Shown here: piece after piece, positions 31,886 through 64,000 of the stretch
Position numbering within the stretch: the first letter of the stretch is position 1
Layout: each line of letters begins with the position of its first letter
The notes under the pieces: generated by a model
The model's database searches: none
Seen by the model: only the letters and a program-made list of their open reading frames with translations
Told to the model about the DNA's origin: nothing
From: Engraulis encrasicolus
Lineage: Eukaryota; Chordata; Actinopteri; Clupeiformes; Engraulidae
Direction of reading: 5' to 3'
DNA: 64,000 bases
Assembly (NCBI RefSeq): GCF_034702125.1
Contig: NC_085876.1
Location: 5,372,864 to 5,436,863 of the forward strand
Position numbers and translations under genes: made by a program

Positions 31886-34800
31886 CTATTCTGAGTTTGG
31901 GTTCATTGCCATGGCGACTGTAGAATAGATGACGTGGTGACCCTTGTCTTGCATCCGTCCCCTTTCGAGCCAGTTCTTTCGGCCCAGTGAAGCGTAGTGG
32001 AGCTCACTGCTCTCCACGGGTGACACACTCTGTTCAAACATAGATAGCCATACAAAGGTACACACGCATACAGAAACACACACACACACACACACAAGAA
32101 TGTGTAGTAATCTTGAAATCAAGTCATTCCACAGGAATCTTTTACTATTGTCTTGGAATGGTGAGTCTTTATGAATGAACAATGCTTTGGCAGAGAAATG
32201 AAAGTGAACATGTTTCATTTCGTGAGGCAGTTTCATTTTGTAGTAATGACATAAGCCGACTGGCACTGGGTTGGGTAGGGCTGGTTTATGGAGCTAACAA
32301 TGTATTTAATTACCATGTGGTTTGATATGGGCATCAACCCATATTTTGCATTTTCATAACAATACTACATTCAACTCAGCTGACAGTCATTATCATATCC
32401 CAAGAAACTGACCACATGGGATACAATTTCAATGGGTGCATGGGCAATCCCCTTGAAGCAACCATGCCTTACTCATGGCACATGGTGCATGGGTGCAGAT
32501 CCTGGAGGGGCTGCCTGGGAACCCCCCCGCCTTTCAGGAGTTGCGCTGCGCCCAATCCAATACTCTAAAATTATTTCATATTTAAGATATTAAACAAATG
32601 TTGAAGAGTTACATTTTAGCGATCCAGGAATCCCCCCCTCTCAAAACGAATATTGGATCTACACCCCTGGACAAACAATGGTACACCAGCCATAGATAAA
32701 GAAAAAGGCAAAGCTGGTTCTTTACTTTTCCCTGGTTACATGGTTCAGACTATCTGTTTAATCATTAAAGCTTTACTGAAAAAAAGTGGTGATGACTGTC
32801 AATTACCTGACACATATCCCTTTGTGTGTTCGGTGAACCTGTTAGAGGAAACAAAAGCATCAACATGATACGGTCACATCTAATATCCCAAGAGTTTTGC
32901 TGAATAAGTAACTGGACGTCTTCGCTTAACTTGACATTCAGGCTCAGGAGAATCTGTAGCTGCTTACAGTTAAATCATTTGGATAATATGAGTTGGATAA
33001 AGGTGCTGGTATGCTTGCTGTGAGCTGTAAATTACGCGCGTCACCGCGAGCAACCGGCATCACATGCTTGCTTCAAAAGCAGTTGACCAAGACGCAAAAT
33101 ACTGGCGGACAAACTCAATGAGACGCTCTTAAAAAGTTGCTGCCATTGTCGTTTTCATATCAAGCACATGCGTGGAACTACGCAGTCTATCTTACGATCG
33201 CCCCCAGCGAGTTTGAAGGTATTGCACCTGATGCACGCATTTGGCTGCAGTGTCCAACACGCGCGAAATTGACATTAAATACGCATGTTAACGCGTTCAT
33301 GAACGAATCGTGCACGCGCTCGCGTATCTTGCAGCAAGCATACCGGCACCTTAAATGAGAATCATGACAGACAATGTCAAATATAATATAGAAATACTAG
33401 TACTGTTATTCTAAAAATTCAGGCTATAAGAAGACTAGCATTTGGACCTTATGAGATAGATATAAACTTTATTTATCACCAAGGGAAAATAGATATGTAA
33501 AGATATACACTGTGTCCAGTAGGATAGTGGTGGGATTAAATATGCATGATGTCAGGTACAGTATGTATGAGAGTGGTGTTACCTCTTATAAACGGCCCCT
33601 GAGGCTGCAGCTCTGTCTCCTCTGGAATGTGCCCGGCGCCTGTAACAACAGCACAAGACCTTGTGGGATTCTGAAGACAAAATACACTACCACACTACCA
33701 TGGGATCCTTCTTTCAAGCTCTTAGAAATTCAGAGAATAGGCGAGTACATTTAGGGTTTAACCCCAAAAAAATTGATACAAAAGGTTTTTTTATGGATTC
33801 TATTACTATTGGACCTGCTAAATGACATACTAAAAATCTAGTAAAATCTGACTTTGGGAAATGAGTTTTTTTCAACATGGCTGCCATAGGCTTATTATAA
33901 GGGTCAAGAGACACTCCAGGTGAATAGGCCAAAAAATGTAGCTTGCCGATATCACCATGAAACTTAATCCGGTGATTACTCACATATTTGTGAGAAAAAA
34001 ATGTATTGCAAGTTTTCTGAAATGTTATGTTTTAATATGGTAATTGGACTATATCTAATTAAATATGCATTAAATTTCAAAATGCAAAACCTCAAAATCT
34101 GAAAAAGCCAAGCTCAAAATTACTCTTTTATTTTGTTTCTAGTAAGCCAGAAGATATCTTCAGAAGAGATTATGGACATCTCTTTTTGTTTTGTAGTAAA
34201 TCTAAAAATCTTTGTGCAGACACATCAGATAGCATTTTTTTTTCAAAACATGATTATTTATCATCTCTCTTAGATAAATAATTGAGTTTTATGTGTCTCA
34301 AGTTCTTCCAGACATTCTTTGAGTCTGGTGGTATCATTGTTAGCATGTATCAAGGGCAAGGTCAGCTGTCCTCAAATCATAGCCTCTCCACAGAGGTGTC
34401 CTAAGGGCTCGTGCTGGGACTCCTATTTGCCATGTACACCACATCACTGGGCCATGTTATCTGTTCTCACAGCTTCTCATACTACTGTTACACCGATGAA
34501 GCACAGTTACTTTGTGCCAGATGACTCCACGGTCACACACATTTCCGCTTGCCTCTCTGAACTATCCACAAGTATGAAGGAATGCAACCTTCAGTTGAGC
34601 CTTGCCCAAATGCACTGCTGGTGATCCCAGCCAAAGATTTAGGTCGCCATGCTATCAAGCTCAATATGGATTCTGCTACTGTTGCCTCAAATAAGGCCAC
34701 AAGAAATCTAGGTGTCATTGTTGATGACCATCTATCATTCTCTGACCACATAGCCTCAGTTTCCCAGTCATGTCCTCTTTCTCATGCCCTAATTGAATAC

Positions 34801-37800
34801 AAGGCCCTGACCCTTGCCTAAGACGCTACAACAGGCCCTACTCTGGCTTACCTGAAAGCTATGCTAAAGCCCTATGTCCTTTCAGGACATTGTCTGTCTC
34901 CAGTACCAACCGTTTCACCTTGCCCTCTACTTACACATGTAGTGGCTCCTGTCTATTCAGTTCAGCTGCTGAAAGACCCAAAATACCTAGTGACACCATG
35001 GTTCATCACATGATGTGCTCTGACAAACAGCACATGGATATTATCATAGCAGTAGTGTCTTTATCCACCCAAACAGCACTCCAAACAAACAGATCCTGAA
35101 AACATGTTAGTTCATGCCAATGTAATTATCATGTAGTAACCTTTATTTTTTAAAACTTTGATCTTGAAAATGACACCTTTCCTGAAGTCAGATTTTCCTA
35201 GATTTTTAGTATGTTATTAAGGACACTTAGAGGTAACAAAATCAGTTGAAAAACATTTTGTATCAATTTTTTTGGGGTTAGGTCTTTTTTTTGCATAGAT
35301 GTACTCGCCTAGAAGTCCAGTTGCTTACGACTAAACTCTTAAAGGAGCACTATGTAAGATTGTGGCCAGATTAGGTATTGCAACTATACTGCACTTTGAA
35401 ACCCAATTTGAGATAACATGACCTGAATGAGGAAGAAAGTTCAGACATTCACTACCATTCATTTCCTTCAGCTCTTCTGTGGATTATTGTATTATGTGTA
35501 TTATGTAAATCCAGGTTGTTTAGCACTGTGTGAAAGTGATGATTTGGTGATAATTAATACTCCATTTACTGAAAAAAGTTGTTCTCCTTTTACCCGCTCC
35601 TTTTCTGCCCATCTTTTTATTCCTCCGTCTCCTCATTCGTTTTCTCTGCCACAAGATGAGAGACACCAGAAAGACGGACGCTACAAGCACACATAGTCCA
35701 ACAACCGCCACCACAGCCACTGTGGGAAACAGACTCAATTTAAACAACTGGTGTGATGGACACAGAAATATATTGTTGCAAAGCTGACGGCACTGATTTA
35801 TTTTCATGATGGAGCAGGCAGAGCCTACCTTTTTTGAATGTCTGACTTGTGACATATACTGTCGGAGAATCTGCAACAAACAATGATTCATAAACAATCA
35901 TTTAAATGGCCTGCTATCCTGAACAACACATTCAGAAAAAACTCTCATCCCGTAGATTTAACAATATTAACTAGATTTTTTTTTTGCTTAAACTGTCACA
36001 ATTCAAAGTGATGGTATTTCATTCTCTTTTATAATCACTAGTCTGTGTAACAGCTGGTAACCACTGTTACTAAATACTGCATATATCAAAAGAGTTACCA
36101 AAGATTTTAAATTCATTCTTAATGTGAAGTGAACTAAAATGATTTTTTTTTTAAGTGAGTTAATTACCTGTGACAACAGTAGGCCTATCAATGTACACTG
36201 TTGTTGTTGTTGTTGTGTTGATTACGGTTTCCTCATGAACTGAAAAAAACAGTGATTATACATAGAGTAGATGACAGTAATATACATACATAAAACACAC
36301 ACTGAGTTTGTGTTGGATAGTGTTTTCAACCAAAATGGAGACAATGTATAAATTAATTATTGGTAATAAACTATTTCAATGCATAAATGTATTATCAGAT
36401 GCTTCGCAGTGTATATACTGTACATTATTTGTGGTATTGCTGTTATTTTTTAATGCAGAGCCTCACCTTTCAAGACAATGAGCCTGGCCACTAGCTTCAT
36501 GTTGCACAGGTATCTCCCCGAGTCCTCCAGCCTTAGGCGGCCTATCTCCAGGGCCTTGAGCTGGGGAACAAAGCGTCCCTCTGGGTCATCACGCTCCCTC
36601 AGCACCGTCCCATTCCGGAACACAGTGAAGATGTTGACACGCTGAGAGGTCCTCTCCTTCTTGAAGGACCATACCTGTTTCCTCTCACCTTCACATGGAA
36701 TGAACAGAGTCCTGCCTTCTGATATGGAGAAGACCTGACCTACAAGGATAACACAATAACAACAATATAATAAATATAGTAAATACACAATTGGCCTCTT
36801 TGTATGCTTATTAACATGTTTAACAGGTGGGACAGATGGGCAATGACCCACATATTCCCTGATTAACCATTGGGCTACACTGGGCCACAGTCAAGGTCAT
36901 CCGAGATATTGTTTCAAGAGGCGACAGAATTTTCTGTACCCAGCAACACTTGATATACGGTCATGCAATGTAATGTCACGTCACTGATATATGGACAACA
37001 TCAAATTAAGCGTTAAATCATTAGCATAATGGTATCCCATGTGTCTAGAAATTGTATTCTTCATTCCTGTCCTGTATTTCCATTTATACACCATGTAACC
37101 ACTAGCATCTAATCTGCACAAAAAGGGCAGCTATCAACTCCTGCTGCTGACTCCCATGGCCCCTGGGTCAGACAACAAGGCAGCCCCCCTCCATGGGTGT
37201 TGCTCGTTTACAAAAAGACTTGGGGGTTTTAGAGCAGATGCTGGAGACCTTATGTTGTTGGAAATTCGGGGTTTGTTCACTGAGAAATATTGAAAATACA
37301 GTAAAAGCGTGATTTTGGCGCAACATGACAATGGAAATATAGAGGCTTCAGGCTCTAGGGCCCCCTATGATTCTTGGGCCCCTGGGCTTGGGCCCGGTAG
37401 GCCTGTGCAGTGATCCATCCATGCTTGTCCTTTGCTGTGTACCTGTGAGCACCTCCACCTCTGCCTCCAGCTGCCCATTGCAGTAGTACTCCCCCGCATC
37501 CGAGCCCTCCACCTCCTTGATGTGCAGGTACCCGTCTGAGATGTGGTACTTATTCTGGTTGAGGTAGGACACCGCTGCTCCGTTCTTTGTTGCCAGAATA
37601 TGTCCTGCACCATTCCTCCACTCTGTGTTGGGGTTGGTAGGATCACTGTCACAGTGTAAAAACAGGAAGTGCTCCTCGGGTACAGAGAACCTCTTGACTG
37701 TGAGAGGAGAGATGGGTGAGAATAGTAACTCAAGTGCTAATACCTTTTAATGATGCTCACTAAAAATGGCATTTCATTCAACTGAAATACATTTAGTTAA

Positions 37801-38227
37801 TTATAAGCTAATCCTTTTCATATCATGTATTACCACGCTTTTCTCACAATTTTCTCAACAATTAGATGACAAACCTGTTACAGTATGATACAGCAACGCA
37901 AAAAAAGAAAAAAAGGTGGAAAAGCTGTGACCATAAAATGTTCAGTACTTTCTGAAAGTTCTCAAAAGTACAAAAGTTCAAATATTGTATTCTATTCAAT
38001 TCTTTTTTAGTTTGTAGTATGTCATTATTGAGGAATGGACAGTACACACAATAACTTTTATATACTTCCAGAAATGTCTTAAAAATAAGCAAGTAAACAA
38101 TTTCTCCAAATATATAATCAAGGTCCACAATTGATGTGAAATGTTGAGCTGCCTTACTTGAGAGTCCTCTGGTGAAGACATTGATGATGATGAGCAGGTC
38201 GAGCCAAGCTGCCTCTGAGTTCCTCAT
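31886..38227 (-). CDS. IgC: two-Ig-domain membrane receptor with two ITIMs
   Basis: A type I inhibitory-type receptor; no orthologue is recognised. Minus-strand exons: 38158-38227 (signal peptide MRNSEAAWLDLLIIINVF), 37443-37697 (Ig 1: FLFLHCDSD, TEWRNG, DAGEYYC), 36467-36739 (Ig 2: LFIPCEG, QVWSFKK, DSGRYLC), 36168-36239 (threonine-rich stalk), 35829-35870, 35594-35719 (membrane segment VAVVAVVGLCVLVASVFLVS, then QRKRMRRRRNKK), 33583-33639, 32807-32838 and 31886-32029. They total 1071 bases, 356 residues; every exon phase closes and each has a GT-AG border. The last exon carries LHYASL and VIYSTV, both ITIM-like; the first is Siglec-like in wording. If the 35594 donor is not used, the membrane exon reads on to a stop at 35520-35522, giving a tail without ITIMs. 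The two small exons (33583, 32807) are the least certain. Confidence 0.78.
33001..33351. mobile_element. PIF/Harbinger-type MITE in IgC intron 7
   Basis: The 351-base element begins AGGTGCTGGTATGCTTGCTG and ends CAGCAAGCATACCGGCACCT, inverted with one mismatch. A 3-base TAA duplication lies at 32998-33000 and 33352-33354. A TAA/TWA target duplication is the PIF/Harbinger signature. The interior is rich in GCGCG and GCACGC and has no transposase. Confidence 0.88.
33740..35309. mobile_element. Foldback element carrying a LINE fragment, IgC intron 6
   Basis: GGCGAGTACAT at 33740 and ATGTACTCGCC ending at 35309 are flanked by TA. Inverted arms of about 130 bases share CCCCAAAAAAATTGATACAA and ACATACTAAAAATCTAG. 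Between them lies an L2-like reverse-transcriptase fragment. It is probably a TA-targeting (mariner-type) non-autonomous element that captured or was hit by a LINE. Confidence 0.75.
34330..34830 (+). pseudogene. L2/CR1-like LINE reverse transcriptase fragment
   Basis: Broken frames read LGLLFAMYTTSLG, then CYTDEAQLL (a changed YADDTQL active-site block), then TRNLGVIVDDHLSF, in the order of an L2/CR1-type reverse transcriptase. Frameshifts and the altered DD motif show it is dead. Confidence 0.75.
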
Positions 38228-39009
38228 CACGCTCCGCTCTCAAAATGTCCTCCTCTCCCATGGCCCCCTGGCCACATGCAGTAGGCTACTGTATCCTCCC
38301 GCCCAGACTTTCCTGTTCAGCAGGGGATGATGCATCTCTGGCCAGCAGTGTTATATTTGGCCTGGCTGGCACATGATGTGCTTTGATTGACAGGTCAGTC
38401 AGGGTGGCGTGCACAAGATAACGGACAAACATTTTTGTCTACCATTTTGAGTCTGTTGAAGGAGGTGGTCTGCACGCTGCTAAGCTCCAAAAAATAAAAT
38501 TAATTTAATTAAAAAGCAACGTTTGGATCACCCTGCCTCTTCATCAGATATGTTTTTTTTCAATAAAGCTTATTTTTTTCGAGCTTATTTGGCAGTGTGC
38601 AGACCTACCTCCAACTGTCTGACACTTCTGTCTAGAGCACCTGCAAAACGTGTTTATTGATGTGAGCACCCTACCAAAAACGACTACCATTTTGAGTCTT
38701 CCATGACCATCAAATAAGTTATGCTCAAAATCTGGTTGTTTATCGGCTGATATTATAATTAGGCTACATGCTGCACGAATGCATACACAGTTTCCATGAT
38801 GCGACATTTACAAACGAAATGAGCTCAAGGTACGTGGCATGGCTTTAGGGATTTGTGCATTTGTTTTTTTGGTCTTCCTTTGAGGATCTTCTCGTTTTAT
38901 TTTAGTCATTGACCTACTTGTATGGAGATGCTCTTTGAGATTAGTCGTTAGTCATGTGTGGGGAAACATTTGTCATACGTTATGCAAAAACTACATTTGG
39001 TAACATGTT

Positions 39010-39082
<73 letters not shown>

Positions 39083-41471
39083 TGAACATACAAAATTATG
39101 AGGTTGTGCAGTCATTGTCATGACAACTGACTTGGGGCAACTGTTTCTAGACATTCTACAAAAAACATTTTCAATCAGAATAGCCACTGATGTTTCAACT
39201 TGTTCATACGTGCTTTTACCAACACAAAATCATGTACTGTACGTGTGGCTCACACAACACAAAATAAAAATATGACAAACACACACATGAAATAAAGAAA
39301 TAATATATTTTGATAGTGTGAATATTTTTGTTATACAGTGTATTACAAAGAATCATAAATAAGTACAAACTCATAAAGCAAATCTGTAGTATGTACAAGT
39401 GCTTGTTTTCAGTCATGATGGATAAATTAGGAAGTGGGCGGAGCCCTTTGTGAATGTAAGGTTGTTTGGTAGGCCACCCAGAAACGCCCACATTATGTAA
39501 GAACAAAAATAACGTTTACATAGCCATCACTAAAAGCAAGAGCATCCAATTGTAACAACTTATTTCCGAACGACTGTCTTTGTTTCATTAAGTAAGACAC
39601 AATAAGTGCTAATCCATAATCTTTTCTTTTTTCATATTTTTTTAAACGGAGTAATCCAGTCACAAAAAGAATTGCCACCTGGCTCAATAACTCCTACCAC
39701 ATAAAAAATGTGGATTAAGACCCTTAATCTTCTCTCAATCCATCATGTCTAAATTCTCCAAGCAAAGCACCAATACTGTAGGGCAGCTGTAGAAAACTTA
39801 AGATTTGGTGTGAAAAGTACATGATGTGAAGCTACAGATAGGAGTTGGTGTGTGGAGTATTGGTGTACAGTATTTGAAACTCATGATAAAGGTTGGTGTG
39901 TTGTACACCAAATACTGTAAAAATGAAATGGAGAATACTCATTGTACCCTTGACTCATCGTTACCTGAAGATAAGTCATTTTGTTTACTCTTTCCGAGAT
40001 TTTCTCTTGATCCTTTCTAGCCAGCTAAGGGGGTTTGTTTCCATATTGTTAGACACAACTTAACATACTCAAAATGTCGTCCCAAACGTTTATGCTGGGT
40101 TGTAAGGTGTCTAATGTTGCATAACTTTTGGAATGATATTTGGAGTATGTTAAATTTCAATATGCTGTTGTATTGCTCACGCTACCCATGACTTGACAGT
40201 ACCCGGTGATGCCACATTTTTCGGCTAAGCCCTTTCCGAGATATGAGCTATTCTAAAGGGGGCAGCGTTTGTTTACAAATATTTTCCCAAAAGGTAACGC
40301 TGTTTGATAGTTGTCTGCTGATGTTGTATAATCTTTCGGATGTTTTTGGAAATAAATAAAAATGTTTTTTTGAAATGTAAACAAAGCGCTGCCCCCATTA
40401 CAATGACCAAGATCTCGGAAAAGGCTGAAGAAGAAAAAGAAAAACCTCAGGTACTGACAAGTCCAGGGTAGTGTAAGCATTACAACTGCATGTTGAAATT
40501 GACTGAACTGGTCCTTTAAGACATATCAAACAATATGCAAAACAAACCATGCCCCATTTACAGGGCAGTCATGTGTAAGCGGTTGGGGTGTCAGACTTGT
40601 AACCCAAATGATGCCGGTTCAACTCCCAACACCAGGTTGGTGAGGAGAGTAATTAACCTGTGCTCTCCCCCATCCTCCTCTATGACTGAGGTACCCTGAG
40701 CATGGCACAGTCCTGCCGCACTGCCCCCTTGCATGGGTGAGGCATTAATGCAATTTCGTTGAGTGCAGTGAGCACTCTGTGCTGTGGAGTGGCCAGGATT
40801 TTGGAAAAGGGCTGAATAAAAAAATGACACGTCTTCGGGTACTGACCATATAAGGGTAGAGTGAGCATTACAACTACATGATGAAAATGGACGGACTTCT
40901 GGTTTAAGATGAAGGCTGATGTGTACAATGTATAAAAACCAAGATGAAGGTCGGTGTGGATGACATGATGTAAATCTGAAGAAGGTCGGTGTGGATGACA
41001 ACATGATATAAATCTGAAGATGGTGGAGAGTGTGTACCATACACCACGTAAATCTCAAGACGGATGTTGGTGCCGCTGGTGAGTGTGTGCACTATAAATC
41101 TTTAAAGCAATACTGCACCATTTCTGAAATAAGCTAATTTTCCACCTCCCCTTGAGATCATTTATTGGGTTTCAGCTTTCTCCTGTACTTCCAGCCGGGC
41201 TGGGGATGGTAATGAAAACTTCTACTTCCAAGCTAGCATACAGTGTATACATAATTCCTATGGGACCCATAATCTTCAATGATAACTTCTATTTTGGGAC
41301 TAGGATTAAAATCACCAGACTAAAAGAATGGCTCGAAGAACTGATGAAAGGTGAAACTCAATCAATTAACTCAAGGGGAGGTTTTAAATGAGGTTACTTC
41401 GAAAAATCATGTATCTCTTTACGATTGAGGTTGTTTAGCGTGTGTCACTAGTGAGCAAAAATCCCTGATGG
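38228..41471. other. Intergenic region between IgC and kdm1b
   Basis: It contains a small foldback (38459-38625; GGAGGTGGTCTGCACGCTGC mirrored near 38606-38625), a (GT)n repeat (39014-39077) and a tRNA-type SINE (40570-40800). A TTTATT at 41161-41166 is a possible minus-strand poly(A) signal for kdm1b. No exon is evident. Confidence 0.65.
40570..40800 (+). repeat. tRNA-derived SINE (plus orientation)
   Basis: The head has GTAAGCGGTTGGGGTGTCAG and a B-box-like CGGTTCAACTCCC. The body has GAGGTACCCTGAG and the tail GCAATTTCGTTGAGTGCAGT. It is the fullest copy in the window of the family seen in part at 12490-12995 and 46665-46770. Confidence 0.8.
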
Positions 41472-63536
<22,065 letters not shown>

Positions 63537-63591
63537 CTGGAGACAACACAACAACGACAGACATATGAGCATGTGTGTGTGTGAGAGAGAT

Positions 63592-64000
63592 ACAAACCCC
63601 AACTCCGATGAAGTTGGGACGTTTGGTAAACAGTGAATAAAATCAAAATGCTATCATTTTCAAAACATTCAATCTATTCATTATATGGAGAATAGTGAAA
63701 AGACAACATATTAAGTGTTAAAACCGAGAAAAAATATTGTTTTGGGGGACATATGTACTCATTTCTAATTTGATAAATCCAACACGTCTCAAAAGAGTTG
63801 GGACGGGGATCAGTGAAATTTAGTAAACATCCAAATAAGATAAAACAACAAAGAAGAACATTTCAAAATGAATTGTACTGACGGACAATATAGGTGTCCA
63901 GGTATAAGATCATCACAGAGAGGCTGAGTCACTCAGAATTAAAGATGCAAAGGGAATAATTACCATAGTTATTACATATATTTTTGAATTCCCTTTGATT
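63592..64000. repeat. Left end of a common fish interspersed repeat (cut by window)
   Basis: It starts TACAAACCCCAACTCCGATG and continues AAGTTGGGACG, wording known from very abundant fish DNA-transposon derivatives. AAGAGTTGGGACGGGG near 63791 is an internal echo. The right end is outside the window. Confidence 0.55.

Noticed and set aside
37862..38157. Extension of the IgC signal exon into a 122-codon frame
   Set aside because: The GTAAGG donor after 38158 joins in phase to the first Ig exon; the extension has no similarity to Ig sequences.

Overview
This is a 64 kb piece of vertebrate nuclear DNA, almost certainly from a bony fish. The genes are split by GT-AG introns. The introns are full of CA/GT and GA microsatellites, tRNA-derived SINEs, hAT, Tc1/mariner and PIF/Harbinger-like MITEs, an L2-like LINE fragment and a piggyBac transposon, a typical teleost repeat mix. 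The species cannot be named from the sequence alone.

Layout, left to right. (1) 35-1186, minus: the 5' three exons of rps18, running off the left edge. (2) 1187-1499: a short CpG-containing bidirectional promoter. (3) 1500-14581, plus: a complete 20-exon vps52 (723 codons), including one U12-type AT-AG intron. rps18 and vps52 are also neighbours in the human extended MHC class II region, so this window lies in the corresponding fish MHC-linked block. (4) 14582-18393: intergenic, repeats only. (5) 18394-38227: three unrecognised immunoglobulin-superfamily genes, here called IgA, IgB and IgC. IgA (minus) encodes two Ig-like domains without canonical cysteines. IgB (plus) encodes one V-type domain, a transmembrane segment and two ITIMs. 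IgC (minus) encodes two Ig domains, a threonine-rich stalk, a transmembrane segment, a very basic membrane-proximal run and two ITIMs. IgA and IgB are head to head; IgB and IgC are tail to tail around a 2.4 kb foldback element. Two ISRE-like sites lie just upstream of IgB. (6) 41472-63536, minus: the last eight exons of kdm1b (LSD2), encoding the C-terminal half of the amine-oxidase domain, with the 5' part beyond the right edge. Its 12 kb intron (48296-60181) holds a piggyBac transposase gene with an unbroken reading frame (three exons, 719 codons), a mariner-like element, an internally deleted hAT element, a long hairpin and a 0.7 kb Harbinger-like element.

How the genes relate: rps18 (ribosome), vps52 (GARP/EARP vesicle tethering) and kdm1b (H3K4 demethylation) are housekeeping or chromatin genes. 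The Ig genes between vps52 and kdm1b look like paired receptors on leukocytes, two of them clearly inhibitory by sequence. They are the least expected content of the window. All exon models come from reading splice sites, phases and family similarity; none has been tested against transcripts.
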